Positions 53,277-61,151 of a stretch of 64,000 nt of DNA are shown here, one piece after another. The translations under genes and the position numbers were made by a program. Where the stretch lies: positions 248,001 to 312,000 of the forward strand of contig NZ_BNCD01000002.1 of the NCBI RefSeq assembly GCF_014656295.1. Reading direction: 5' to 3'. The notes under the pieces were generated by a model. That model saw only the letters and a program-made list of their open reading frames with translations. It did no database searches and had not been told where the DNA came from. The stretch's first letter is position 1; every line of letters starts with the position of its first letter. This DNA comes from Streptomyces sulfonofaciens. GTDB taxonomy: Bacteria; Actinomycetota; Actinomycetes; Streptomycetales; Streptomycetaceae.

Positions 53277-54356
53277 CTAGACGGAGCGCAGGTACTGGTC
53301 GGGCACGTGCGCGGAGGCGCCGAGTGCCTCGGCCGCGTGCCGGGGCCAGTACGGATCGCGCAGCAGTTCGCGGCCGAGCAGCACCGCGTCCGCCTCGCCG
53401 CCGGAGACGATCTTCTCCGCCTGGTCGGCGTCAGTGATCATTCCGACCGCGGCGACCGCCAGGCCGGCCTCGTTCCTGACCCGGGCCGCGAAGGGCACCT
53501 GGTAGCCGGGGCCGACCGGAATGCGGGCGCCCGGTACGTTGCCGCCGGTCGACACGTCCAGGACGTCCACGCCGTGCTCCTTGAGCAGGGCCGAGAGGCG
53601 GACCGTGTCGTCGTCCGTCCAACCGCCCTCCTCCAGCCAGTCGGTGGCGGAGATCCGGAAGAACAGCGGCTTGTCCTTCGGCCACACGGCCCGCACGGCG
53701 TCCACGACCTCGAGCGCGAAGCGCGCCCTGTTCTCGAAGGAGCCGCCGTACTCGTCGGTGCGGTGGTTGGAGTACGGCGAGAGGAACTCGTTGACCAGGT
53801 AGCCGTGCGCCCCGTGCACCTCGACGACCTCGAAGCCGGCGTCCAGGGCGCGCCGGGCGGCCGCGGCGAACTGTTCGGTGACCTCCCGTATCCGCTCGGC
53901 GGTCAGTTCCGTGGGCACCGGGTGCCCCTCGTCGAACGCCAGCGGACTCGGCGCCACCGGCTGCCAGCCGCCTTCGTCCGGGCCGAGCGGCGCACCGCCG
54001 TTCCAGGGTGCGTCGGTCGCGGCCTTGCGGCCCGCGTGGGCGAGTTGGATCGCGGGCACCGTGCCCTGGTCCTTCAGGAAGGCGGTGATCCGCTTGAACG
54101 CCTCGGTCTGGGCGTCGTTCCACAGCCCCAGGTCGTAGGGGCTGATGCGGCCCTCGGGGCTGACGGCGGTCGCCTCGGTGAAGATCAGGCCCGCACCGCC
54201 GACTGCCCGCGCCGCCAGGTGCTGGAAGTGCCAGTCCGTGGGCACCCCCTGCTCCGGTCCTTCGGCGGCGGCGCTGTACTGGCACATGGGCGACATCCAG
54301 ACGCGGTTGGCAACGGTCAGCGAACGCAACGTGCAGGGCTCGAACAGGGCGCTCAC
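53277..54356 (-). CDS. NADH:flavin oxidoreductase, Old Yellow Enzyme (YqjM type)
   Basis: This 359-residue FMN enzyme reduces activated alkenes with NAD(P)H. It is of the thermophilic-like class: the N-terminal cysteine of NRVWMSPMCQYSA, the histidine pair in EVVEVHGAHGYLVNEFLSPY, the tag HRTDEYGGSFENRARF, and the phosphate-binding end DAVLLGRELLRDPYWP are all present. The GTG start at 54356 has GAGGAGTCC upstream. It diverges from an ArsR gene across two copies of a 16-bp operator (54420 and 54454), so it is probably regulated by that protein in response to an electrophile or thiol stress. Confidence 0.94.
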   Translation of the reverse strand: MSALFEPCTLRSLTVANRVWMSPMCQYSAAAEGPEQGVPTDWHFQHLAARAVGGAGLIFTEATAVSPEGRISPYDLGLWNDAQTEAFKRITAFLKDQGTVPAIQLAHAGRKAATDAPWNGGAPLGPDEGGWQPVAPSPLAFDEGHPVPTELTAERIREVTEQFAAAARRALDAGFEVVEVHGAHGYLVNEFLSPYSNHRTDEYGGSFENRARFALEVVDAVRAVWPKDKPLFFRISATDWLEEGGWTDDDTVRLSALLKEHGVDVLDVSTGGNVPGARIPVGPGYQVPFAARVRNEAGLAVAAVGMITDADQAEKIVSGGEADAVLLGRELLRDPYWPRHAAEALGASAHVPDQYLRSV

Positions 54357-54419
54357 GGCGGACTCCTCGGATCGCGGGACGGAGGAAAGGACGGCCCCGG
54401 ACGGCTCCGGAGCGCGATG

Positions 54420-54435
54420 TACGATACCTCTCGTA
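54420..54435. promoter_or_regulatory. Operator copy 1, TACGATACCTCTCGTA
   Basis: This imperfect 16-bp palindrome with TACGA/TCGTA ends lies 64 bp upstream of the oxidoreductase GTG. It shares 12 of 16 bases with copy 2, including all of CTCTCGTA. Confidence 0.72.
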
Positions 54436-54453
54436 GTACGGCGCATGTCAAAC

Positions 54454-54469
54454 TACGAGGACTCTCGTA
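54454..54469. promoter_or_regulatory. Operator copy 2, TACGAG-GACT-CTCGTA
   Basis: This is a perfect 6-bp inverted repeat with a 4-bp centre, 67 bp upstream of the arsR GTG. The 34-bp spacing from copy 1 (about three helical turns) allows cooperative binding of two ArsR dimers. Confidence 0.75.
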
Positions 54470-54536
54470 CAATGAGCGCCCGGGCGACCGTCGAGGAGCG
54501 GCGTTCGCCGTCCACCCCCGACGAAGTGGAGCCGCC

Positions 54537-54890
54537 GTGACCACCGCAGCCCTCGGCAGCCGCACGCTCGCCCACCCCGCCCGGGACGCCGTCCGCCTGG
54601 AGGCGGTGCTGCACGCGCTGTCGGACCCCGTACGGCTCAGTGTGGTCCTCGACCTGGCGGCCGCTGACGGCGAGCTGCCCTGCTCGTACTTCGACCTGCC
54701 CGTCACCAAGTCCACGACGACGCACCACTTCCGTGTGCTGCGTGAGTCCGGAGTCGTGCAGCAGGCCTACCGCGGCACCGCCAAGATGAACGCCCTGCGC
54801 AGGGCCGACCTGGACGCCCTCTTCCCCGGCCTGCTGGACAGCGTGCTCGGCGCCGCCCGGCTCCAGGCGGACCGCCTGGAGCATGTCTGA
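54537..54890 (+). CDS. ArsR family transcriptional regulator
   Basis: This 117-residue winged helix has LEAVLHALSDPVRLSVVLDLA, CSYFDLPVTKSTTTHHFRVLRESGVV (recognition helix and turn) and YRGTAKMNALRRADLDALFPG. The single cysteine (CSYF) could act in sensing, but there is no classic CxC metal motif, so it may respond to a non-metal effector. GAAGTGGAGC precedes the GTG at 54537. A 22-codon frame opens at the ATG at 54472, immediately after operator copy 2, and ends by GTGA overlap on this start; it may be a leader. The gene diverges from the Old Yellow Enzyme. Confidence 0.9.
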   Translation: MTTAALGSRTLAHPARDAVRLEAVLHALSDPVRLSVVLDLAAADGELPCSYFDLPVTKSTTTHHFRVLRESGVVQQAYRGTAKMNALRRADLDALFPGLLDSVLGAARLQADRLEHV

Positions 54891-55041
54891 CCCTCCGTCG
54901 GCCGGTGCGCCCGCCGACTCGTCGGCGCGGTATGCGCCCCGCGGGCGCCTGGCGCGCGCGGTCTCACGCCCGGAGGTTCCGGCCACCCCGGCCGTCCGCC
55001 TCCTGGGCGCGGATCCGGGTGGGCGCGGCGCGGGCGTCCGG

Positions 55042-55725
55042 TCAGCCCGGCTGCTCCTCGGGTGCCGGGCACGGGTCGAAGAACGCGGAGAAGTCCGCGG
55101 GCTCGTCGGCGGCCGCACCGCCGGGGGCCCGCTCCTTCGGCGGTGAGCCGAGCTCCCAGTCGAGCCGGTAGCGCCGGAACAACTCGGTGCGCAGCATCGG
55201 CAGCGGCATCGGGGCGCCCGGCACGAGCGCCGCGAAGACGGCGCCCATGAGCAGCGCCCTCAGCATCGGGTAGTCGCTGTCCACCGTGTCGGATCCGTAC
55301 CGCTGGACCGTCTCGCGCAGCAGCTCGGCCAGCCTCTGCTGCTCCGGGCACTGCACGAAGCCCTCGGCCTGGAGGATGCCCGCCATGTGCGTGCGCATCA
55401 GCACGGGACGGTCCTGGGCCAGGCCCAGGATCGCGTCGATGGCCCGCGCCATCCGCTCCCGGCCGTCGTCGGTGCGCGGCTCGCGCTCCAGGGCGGACTC
55501 CAGGGTGCGGTGCATCAGCCGGTGCACCGCCGACTGCACGAGCTGGCGCTTGCCGGGGAAGTAGTAGGAGACCAGGCCGCGCGCCGACCCCGCACGGTCG
55601 GCGATTCCCGCCAGGGTCGTGGAGTCGTATCCGCGCTCGCTCACCAACTCCACGGCAGCCTGCAGAAGTCGCTCCCGCGAGCGCCGGCGCAACTCTTCAT
55701 TGACCGATGCGCTTCGAGGGGACAT
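55042..55725 (-). CDS. TetR family transcriptional regulator
   Basis: This 227-residue repressor has an N-terminal helix-turn-helix (RERLLQAAVELVSERGYDSTTLAGIADRAGSARGLVSYYFPGKRQLV, about 18-65) and a helical effector domain with MRTHMAGILQAEGF. Its own upstream region has a TGGCT-CAC-AGCCA palindrome at 55746 suited to autoregulation. The ATG at 55725 has GCAGGAG upstream. It converges on the ArsR gene. The regulated target is not evident; no divergent gene lies beyond the terminator at 55815. Confidence 0.9.
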   Translation of the reverse strand: MSPRSASVNEELRRRSRERLLQAAVELVSERGYDSTTLAGIADRAGSARGLVSYYFPGKRQLVQSAVHRLMHRTLESALEREPRTDDGRERMARAIDAILGLAQDRPVLMRTHMAGILQAEGFVQCPEQQRLAELLRETVQRYGSDTVDSDYPMLRALLMGAVFAALVPGAPMPLPMLRTELFRRYRLDWELGSPPKERAPGGAAADEPADFSAFFDPCPAPEEQPG

Positions 55726-55745
55726 CCTGTAACTCCTGCGTTGAC

Positions 55746-55758
55746 TGGCTCACAGCCA
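55746..55758. promoter_or_regulatory. TetR autoregulatory operator candidate TGGCT-CAC-AGCCA
   Basis: A perfect 5-bp inverted repeat with a 3-bp spacer lies 21-33 bp upstream of the TetR start, next to the AT-rich AATATACTCAG likely to hold the -10 of the gene. Confidence 0.6.
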
Positions 55759-55814
55759 ATATACTCAGTACGTCGCGCCACCGGGCCGTTCTCGGGGGAC
55801 AGGTGTGCGAGGCT

Positions 55815-55857
55815 GCCGTCTGCATGGGCGACGCGGGGGATCGTCCATGCAGACGGC
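55815..55857 (+). terminator. 17-bp stem-loop with T-tract on the plus strand
   Basis: The arms at 55815-55831 and 55841-55857 match except for one G:U-type position, with a 9-nt loop, and TTTATT follows. As a plus-strand terminator it has no annotated upstream plus-strand gene. As a hairpin it can also end the HAD gene, whose minus-strand stop is 37 bp to the right. Confidence 0.8.
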
Positions 55858-55893
55858 TTTATTCCGGTCTGCGGTATGCCGAAAGCATATGCC

Positions 55894-56622
55894 TCAGGGG
55901 CTGCGGGTGTCCGACTGCCGTCCGGTTCCGTCCCCGGCCAGCTTCAGGACCGGCCGCAGGCCGTCCGGTCGCTCGCTCCGGGGCAGGTGGTCCACGAAGA
56001 AGACCCCGCACCCGATCCCGGCCGCTCCGCCGTCCGCCCCTCGGTCGTCCCCGACCATCAGCACCTCCTCGGGCGCCAGCCCCAACTCCTTGCAGGCGAG
56101 GGCGAAGATGCGGGCGTCGGGCTTCTGGATGCCGTACTCGTACGACAGCACGTACGCGTCGACGTACGGGGCGAGTCCGTGTGCGCTGAAGACCGGGCGC
56201 AGGTCCCAGCCGATGTTGCTGACCACGCCCACCGCCACCCCGCGCGCGTGCAGCTCGGCGAGCACCGGCGCGGTGTCCGGGTAGGGCTGCCAGGCCTCGG
56301 GGGTCTTGTGGCGGTCGTACAGGGCGTCGTGCAGGCCCGGGTCCGGCAGCCGAACCTGGCGGGACAGGCCGGTGTACGCCGTGCGGTGCAGGGCCGCGGT
56401 GCTGTCCCGGGCGGCCCAGGCGCCGGCCAGTTCGTCCGGCACCCGCTGGGGTGTGGAGCCGCCGGGCAGCGCGCCGGCCGCCGCGAGCGCCGCCGCCGTC
56501 CGCTGGACCTCCGCCCCGGACATGCGCACCCCGCAGGCGTCGAGCACCGCGCGCAGCCAGCTCTCGACCGGCTCGACGCGGAAGAGGGTCCCGGAGAAGT
56601 CGAACAGCACGCCTGTGACCAT
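55894..56622 (-). CDS. HAD family hydrolase with DFSGT motif I
   Basis: This 242-residue HAD-IA protein has motif I VLFDFSGTLFRVEPVESWL. The nucleophile Asp is present, but the second Asp of DxDxT is replaced by Ser, so a standard phosphomonoesterase mechanism is doubtful. Motif II is VGVVSNIGWDLRPVF, motif III lysine is YEYGIQKPDARIF and motif IV is VLMVGDDRGADGGAAGIG. The ATG at 56622 has AAAGGATC upstream. The large upstream gap (56623-56998) holds no gene. Confidence 0.87.
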   Translation of the reverse strand: MVTGVLFDFSGTLFRVEPVESWLRAVLDACGVRMSGAEVQRTAAALAAAGALPGGSTPQRVPDELAGAWAARDSTAALHRTAYTGLSRQVRLPDPGLHDALYDRHKTPEAWQPYPDTAPVLAELHARGVAVGVVSNIGWDLRPVFSAHGLAPYVDAYVLSYEYGIQKPDARIFALACKELGLAPEEVLMVGDDRGADGGAAGIGCGVFFVDHLPRSERPDGLRPVLKLAGDGTGRQSDTRSP

Positions 56623-56808
56623 GCCAAGATCCTTTGGCACCCGGGGGCACGGGTCAAGGGGGCCACGCGCGATAGTGAGTGATCGCGAGTGGTGTGAGCG
56701 GCCTCGGTGGCTTCGGACACCGGGAGCGGCTGCGGGGAGCCGGTGCGGGGGGTCCCGGCCCGCCCGGCCGGGCGCCCCGGTGCCGCCCGTGCGGTGCTGG
56801 GCGCACAC

Positions 56809-56844
56809 TGCTGTCCGGACGCCGGGCCCGGCATCCGGACAGCA
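56809..56844. terminator. 36-bp near-perfect palindrome downstream of the M56 gene
   Basis: TGCTGTCCGGAC at 56809-56820 through the end at 56844 is self-complementary with zero spacer and one mismatched pair (17 of 18 pairs). It lies 155 bp beyond the stop of the M56 gene and 187 bp upstream of the HAD start. It could end M56 transcription or be a protein-binding site. Confidence 0.6.
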
Positions 56845-56998
56845 CGGTGTCCGGGCCTGGTGGGTGCCGGGGAAGGCGTGGCCGGGGCGGCAAGGGGATG
56901 ACGTCCGGTCCGAGGGGCCCCTGCGGTGTACTCCCGCCGTACGGCACCCGGCCGAGCCCTCGTGCGCCCGCTGCCGCACGCCCGCAGTCCCCGCAGGA

Positions 56999-57934
56999 CT
57001 ACCGCAGGGCCTGCAGCCCCGGCCAGAGCGCCACCAGCAGGGGTACGACCGGAACCAGTGCCGCGACCGCGGTGAGCCGCAGACGGTGGGCGGCGGGGAG
57101 GCGGGACTGCGGCGTCAGCAGGCGGTGCACCCGCTGGGGGAGGTGGGCTTCGGGGACGGCGCCGGGGCCGAAGACCCCCCGGTCCTCGTTGAGCTCGACC
57201 AGGGCCAGCGCGGTCGTGAGCCGGCCGAAGCGGCGGGACGCGGTGTCGTCCGCGGCCAGCTCGACCAGCCGGTGCATCTCCCTGCGGAACGCGGCGAACA
57301 CCGGGACCTGCGGGAACCCTTCCGCCAACGCCCCCGAGCAGTGCAGCAGCCAGTCGTGCCGCGCCTGTGCGTGGCCCTGCTCGTGGGCGACGACCGCGTC
57401 GAGCTGGCGCCCCTTCAGGCGCCGCAGCGCTGCCGTGGTGACGACGAGCCGGGGCGGGGTGCCGGGCAGCCACCAGGCATCGGGACGCTCGCCCTCCAGC
57501 ACCACCAGACGCTCTGCACCCGGCTCCTCACCCGGCAGCGCAGGTGCGCGCACGAGGAGTTCGGCCCCCCGGCGACGCCTGTTCGCCCGGGCCCGGCCGA
57601 CCTCACGGACCAGCATCGCCGCGGTCCACAGCCCGCCGCAGGCCAGCAGCACCGCCACCGCCGCAGCCCAGGGACGGGAAGCCTTAAGGGCGTACGCCTC
57701 GACGACCGGGGGCGGTGCGGGCGCGAACACCGGGCCCCGCACCTCCTGCCACGCGACCGACGCGCTCAGCGTCATCGAGAGCACACAGCACAGCAGGACC
57801 GCGGCCACCACGCACTGCCAGGCCCACAGGGCCACGACGGGCTCGCGCTCCGGCCAGTCGGCCCGGGCGAGCAACCGCGGTCCGACGATGGCGATCAGCG
57901 CGCCGAGCAGCAGCAATGCCACGGGGACCATCAT
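56999..57934 (-). CDS. M56 family membrane metallopeptidase (BlaR1-like)
   Basis: This 311-residue membrane peptidase has N-terminal hydrophobic helices (VPVALLLLGALIAIVG, VVAAVLLCCVLSM), a further helix near residue 90 (AVAVLLACGGLW) and the zinc motif HEQGH at residues 184-188. A third ligand is likely Glu225 in LVELAADDTASRR, with a terminal helix afterwards. Such proteins usually work with a BlaI/MecI-type repressor cleaved upon activation; no such regulator is adjacent here. The double ATG at 57934/57931 leaves the exact start ambiguous. It is downstream of the DUF5134 gene. Confidence 0.9.
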   Translation of the reverse strand: MMVPVALLLLGALIAIVGPRLLARADWPEREPVVALWAWQCVVAAVLLCCVLSMTLSASVAWQEVRGPVFAPAPPPVVEAYALKASRPWAAAVAVLLACGGLWTAAMLVREVGRARANRRRRGAELLVRAPALPGEEPGAERLVVLEGERPDAWWLPGTPPRLVVTTAALRRLKGRQLDAVVAHEQGHAQARHDWLLHCSGALAEGFPQVPVFAAFRREMHRLVELAADDTASRRFGRLTTALALVELNEDRGVFGPGAVPEAHLPQRVHRLLTPQSRLPAAHRLRLTAVAALVPVVPLLVALWPGLQALR

Positions 57935-58040
57935 GAAGTCAGCCTATGAGCGGGGGACCCGCCGCGATACGGGATGCCCGGGCAAGTGACGTACGCCACG
58001 ATCACCGGCGCGCCAGTCACCGTGCCGGCCGCCGCGGACG

Positions 58041-58619
58041 TCACATCGCGAGCAGCATCGCCAGCATGCCCACGCTCATACAGAGCCGGCAGGCACGTGC
58101 CAGCTCGGGGCGGTCCGTCCAGGCCGGTGCGGGAGTGCTGCCGGCGCGTACCGGCACCGCCGCGACCGGTGCCGCGGCGGGCAGCAGCCGGACGCCGGCC
58201 CACAGCGCGTACCCGGCGAAGTACAGCAGCAGCGGCCCGGTCAGCGCGGGTGTGCCGGCGCCGCCGTGGCCGGTGTGCGCGTCCGGCATCGGCGGCATCG
58301 AGGCCATCACCGCCGACATGTAGACCATCGCGCAGGAGCCGATCAGATGGTGCAGGTGGCGGTGGTCGCGCCGGGCCGACCAGGCCGCGTGCAGGGCGGC
58401 GGCGGCGAAGACGGCCGCGCACGCGAGCCATGCCTGGCGCGGCGGCGTCAGCACGGCCGCGGGCACGGCCATGGCCGCCATGCCCAGGCCCATCAGGGCG
58501 TCCCCGCCCGCGGTGTGGCGCTGCCCCGGTACCGCGCTGCGCATCCGCAGCAGGCAGTAGGCACCGCTGCCCGCGCACACCGCCACGACGAGCCATGCCG
58601 CTGACACCGGTCCGTGCAC
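58041..58619 (-). CDS. DUF5134 family membrane protein
   Basis: This 192-residue protein has about six hydrophobic segments and histidine-rich loops (SARRDHRHLHHLIGSC, PMPDAHTGHGG). It begins VHGPVSAAWLVVAVCAGSGAYCLLRMRS, the usual start of the Streptomyces DUF5134 group. GTG at 58619 has GAGGGGGTGC upstream and is much better than the ATG 78 codons earlier. The histidines may bind a metal such as copper, by inference. It precedes the M56 gene by 106 bp and may be cotranscribed with it. Confidence 0.8.
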   Translation of the reverse strand: MHGPVSAAWLVVAVCAGSGAYCLLRMRSAVPGQRHTAGGDALMGLGMAAMAVPAAVLTPPRQAWLACAAVFAAAALHAAWSARRDHRHLHHLIGSCAMVYMSAVMASMPPMPDAHTGHGGAGTPALTGPLLLYFAGYALWAGVRLLPAAAPVAAVPVRAGSTPAPAWTDRPELARACRLCMSVGMLAMLLAM

Positions 58620-58866
58620 GGCGCACCCCCTCGACCCCGTCCGCAGGAGCGATGCCCGTGCGGCCGGCGGCACAACCGAGCGCACGGAGGTGCGGGGGGA
58701 GCAGGACACCGAGGGAGTGCGCCGCACATCGCCACCGCGTCCACCGCCGGGCGGACGGCGGCCACCTCGGACGCGCAGCACGCGCACCGGCGGCCCGCAC
58801 CGGCGCACGCGCCCGCGTACGTGTATGCGGGCGTGTACGAGAAACGTGCGCACCCGTATCCGCCTC

Positions 58867-58926
58867 GCGTGCGCCCGCGGCGTGCTCGCGCGTACGCGTA
58901 CGCGCGAGCACGCCGCGGGCGCACGC
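58867..58926. repeat. 60-bp perfect palindrome
   Basis: The sequence is exactly self-complementary over 60 bases with no spacer, centred at CGTACG|CGTACG (58896/58897). It lies in a 420-bp gap between the VOC gene stop (59040) and the DUF5134 start (58619), both on the minus strand. It could fold as a 28-bp hairpin in RNA and end the VOC transcript. The rest of 58620-59039 is GC-rich with CGTACG/GTGTACG motifs and no supported gene. Confidence 0.85.
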
Positions 58927-59039
58927 CGACGCAGGGGTGGCGGACGGAGCCGGGCAGGGCTTCAGCCCGACCGGGCGCGGACGTCCGTGCCCGGGAACCG
59001 CCCGGCGGCGTCTCAGGGGCGACGGCGCGGGAGATGGTC

Positions 59040-59426
59040 TCAGGGGCGGTACCGCAAGGGATGGTCCCCGGGCACTTCCACGAGGACGATCCTGCAGCCG
59101 TCCGGGTCCGTGATCCACATCTCGACGAGTCCCCAGGGCTCCTGCCGGGGCGCGCGAAGGATCTCGACGCCGCGTGCCCTGAGCTCGTCGTGGGCCGCCG
59201 CGGCGTCCGCCACCTGGAGCCACAACCGCAGGGCCGGCGACGGCGGGTGCTCGGAGCGGCCCGACAGCTCCAGGAAACCGCCGCCGAGGAAGTAGACGGT
59301 GCCGCGCTCCGGGCCCGTGCCGAACTCGCGGTAGACCTCAAGGCCCAGCTGCTCACCGTAGAAGGCGCGGGAGCGCTCGGGGTCGGTAGGACTGAGGAGG
59401 GTCCTGCTGCTCAGTACGTGCACCAT
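59040..59426 (-). CDS. VOC family (glyoxalase/bleomycin-resistance fold) protein
   Basis: This 128-residue protein has two beta-alpha-beta-beta-beta modules typical of the vicinal oxygen chelate fold: SSRTLLSPTDPERSRAFYGEQLGL with GTVYFLGGGFLELSG, and LRLWLQVADAAAAHDELRARG with GLVEMWITDPDGCRIVLVEVPG. The metal-ligand pattern (a terminal Glu in VLVEVPG) is present. The function could be lactoylglutathione-lyase-like or antibiotic binding; it cannot be told from sequence. The ATG at 59426 is chosen by family length. Confidence 0.85.
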   Translation of the reverse strand: MVHVLSSRTLLSPTDPERSRAFYGEQLGLEVYREFGTGPERGTVYFLGGGFLELSGRSEHPPSPALRLWLQVADAAAAHDELRARGVEILRAPRQEPWGLVEMWITDPDGCRIVLVEVPGDHPLRYRP

Positions 59427-59646
59427 GGGCCGACCTTACGGGCCGCGAAGGCGCCGGGTTAGTCTCACTCGGGCCGTGCAGGAGCCGGATGCGGCGCCCG
59501 ACCCGGCGCGCAAGGCACTTCCGCGCCCCGCCCCGCCGAGGGCCGTACCGCGCACCTCCGCGCGCCGCAGGTACCGGGCACCGGGCACCGGGCCTCAGCA
59601 GAGCAGCGAAGAGCAGCGAGAAGCAGCGAAGATCGGAGAACCCCCC

Positions 59647-60198
59647 ATGGCAACCGCACCGTCCCCCGCCCCCGGCGAGCTCGTCTTCCGGGACGCGCTC
59701 GGCAGCGACGTCGACGCGCTGGTGGCGCTCATCGAGTCGGCCTACCGTGGGGAGTCCAGCCGGACGGGCTGGACCACGGAGGCCGACATCCTGGAGGGGC
59801 AGCGCACCGACCCGCAGGGCGTGCTGGAGGTCATCGAGGACCCCGGCAGCCGGTTGATCGCGGTGCAGCGGGACGGTGTGATCGTGGCCTGCTGCCAACT
59901 GGAACGCCGTGGTGAGCGCGCCTACTTCGGCATGTTCGCGGTCCGTCCGGAACTTCAGGGCGCGGGCCTGGGCAAGACGGTCATCGCCGAGGCGGAGCGC
60001 ACCGCGCGGGCCGACTGGGGCACGCGGGAGATGCAGATGACGGTCATCTCGGTCCGCGAGGACCTGATCGCCTGGTACGAGCGGCGCGGTTACCGCCGTA
60101 CGGGCAGGACGACCCCCTTCCCTTACGGTGACGAGCGGTTCGGGATCCCGCAGCGGCCGGACCTGGAGTTCGAACTGCTGGTCAAGCCGCTGGTCTGA
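59647..60198 (+). CDS. GNAT family N-acetyltransferase
   Basis: This 183-residue acetyl-CoA-dependent transferase has the GNAT core: LVFRDALGSDVDALVALIESAYRG, a strand RAYFGMFAVRPELQGAGLGKTV (acetyl-CoA-binding Q-x-x-G-x-G) and VREDLIAWYERRGYRRTG. The substrate is unknown. GATCGGAGAAC precedes the ATG at 59647. Short AGCAGCGA-type repeats fill its leader (59590-59635). Confidence 0.9.
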   Translation: MATAPSPAPGELVFRDALGSDVDALVALIESAYRGESSRTGWTTEADILEGQRTDPQGVLEVIEDPGSRLIAVQRDGVIVACCQLERRGERAYFGMFAVRPELQGAGLGKTVIAEAERTARADWGTREMQMTVISVREDLIAWYERRGYRRTGRTTPFPYGDERFGIPQRPDLEFELLVKPLV

Positions 60199-60389
60199 GC
60201 GGGGCGAGCCGGGCACGGTGCGCGCGCCGGGCAAGGCGCCGTTGCGGGCACGTGCCGCCGGTGACCGCCGTGACCGCGGTGGTCTCCGGCCGAGCCGCGA
60301 GCCGTTGGTCAGCCCCTCACGCCGGCCCCGGGACCCGGGCGCCGCCCCCGGGGCCGGGCCGTCGGGCGGGCGGCGCTCGACCGGGTGGC

Positions 60390-60480
60390 GGCGCAGGCGG
60401 TGGCGGTGCGGATGTCGGCGGTGCGGATGGTGGAGGCACCGCTGGTGGCGCTGCGGGCGGTGGCGGTTCAGGCGGTGAAG
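60390..60480 (+). repeat. GGCGGTG/CGGTGGCG-rich low-complexity tract
   Basis: Degenerate GGCGGTGCGG and GTGGCGCTGCG units make up most of the gap between the GNAT and GDPD genes, ending at the stop codon of the GDPD gene. No further gene is visible. Confidence 0.6.
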
Positions 60481-61151
60481 CGGGCGGTGCGCTTGATCTC
60501 CGGGTAGTCGGTGGTCGCGCCGTCCAGCTCCAGGGCGCGCACCAGCCGCAGGTGCTCCTGGGTGTTGACGACCCAGCCGTAGACCTTCAGCCCCGCCTTC
60601 CTGGCCTCCTCGACGACCTCCAGGGTGAGCCGACGGATGTCCAGCGCCAGCGCGGTGGCGCCGACGGCCGTCGCACGGCCCACCACGTCCGTCCCGTAGT
60701 GGTCGGCCACGAGCGTCGTCCGTACGCCGGGGACCAGGCGTCTGATCTCGGTGAGCGCGCCGTCCTGGAACGACAGCACCTCCACCCGTGCGCACAGGTC
60801 GCGCCGGACCATCACCTCGGCGAGCGCCCGGGCCGCGGTGATGTCCTTGATCTCGGCCTGGAGCGGTGCGGTGACGGCGTCCAGCACCTCCTCGAAGACC
60901 GGGACGCGCTCGCCGCCGCCGGCGTCCAGCGCGCGCAGCTCGTCCAGCGTCTTCTCGGCGATCCGCCCTTTGCCGTCGGTCGTACGGTCCACCTCCGCGT
61001 CGTGCATGACGACCAGTGCGCCGTCCTTGCTCAGGTGGAGATCGAGTTCGATGACGTCGAGGCCGGCGTGCTGCGCGGCGATGAAGGAGCGCAGGGTGTT
61101 CTCGGGGGCGACACCCATGACTCCGCGATGACCGATGGTGAGGAAGTTCAA
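60468..61151 (-). CDS. Glycerophosphodiester phosphodiesterase
   Basis: This 227-residue TIM-barrel enzyme hydrolyses glycerophosphodiesters to glycerol 3-phosphate and an alcohol. It has IGHRGVMGVAPENTLRSF (catalytic His and Arg), ELDLHLSKDGALVVMHDAEVDR (metal Glu/Asp and the second His), LQAEIKD and KVYGWVVNTQEHL. No signal peptide is present, so it is cytoplasmic. The start is TTG at 61151, because an in-frame stop lies two codons upstream and no ATG/GTG precedes the conserved HRG motif. The family is often longer, so this is a minimal form. Confidence 0.92.
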   Translation of the reverse strand: MNFLTIGHRGVMGVAPENTLRSFIAAQHAGLDVIELDLHLSKDGALVVMHDAEVDRTTDGKGRIAEKTLDELRALDAGGGERVPVFEEVLDAVTAPLQAEIKDITAARALAEVMVRRDLCARVEVLSFQDGALTEIRRLVPGVRTTLVADHYGTDVVGRATAVGATALALDIRRLTLEVVEEARKAGLKVYGWVVNTQEHLRLVRALELDGATTDYPEIKRTARFTA

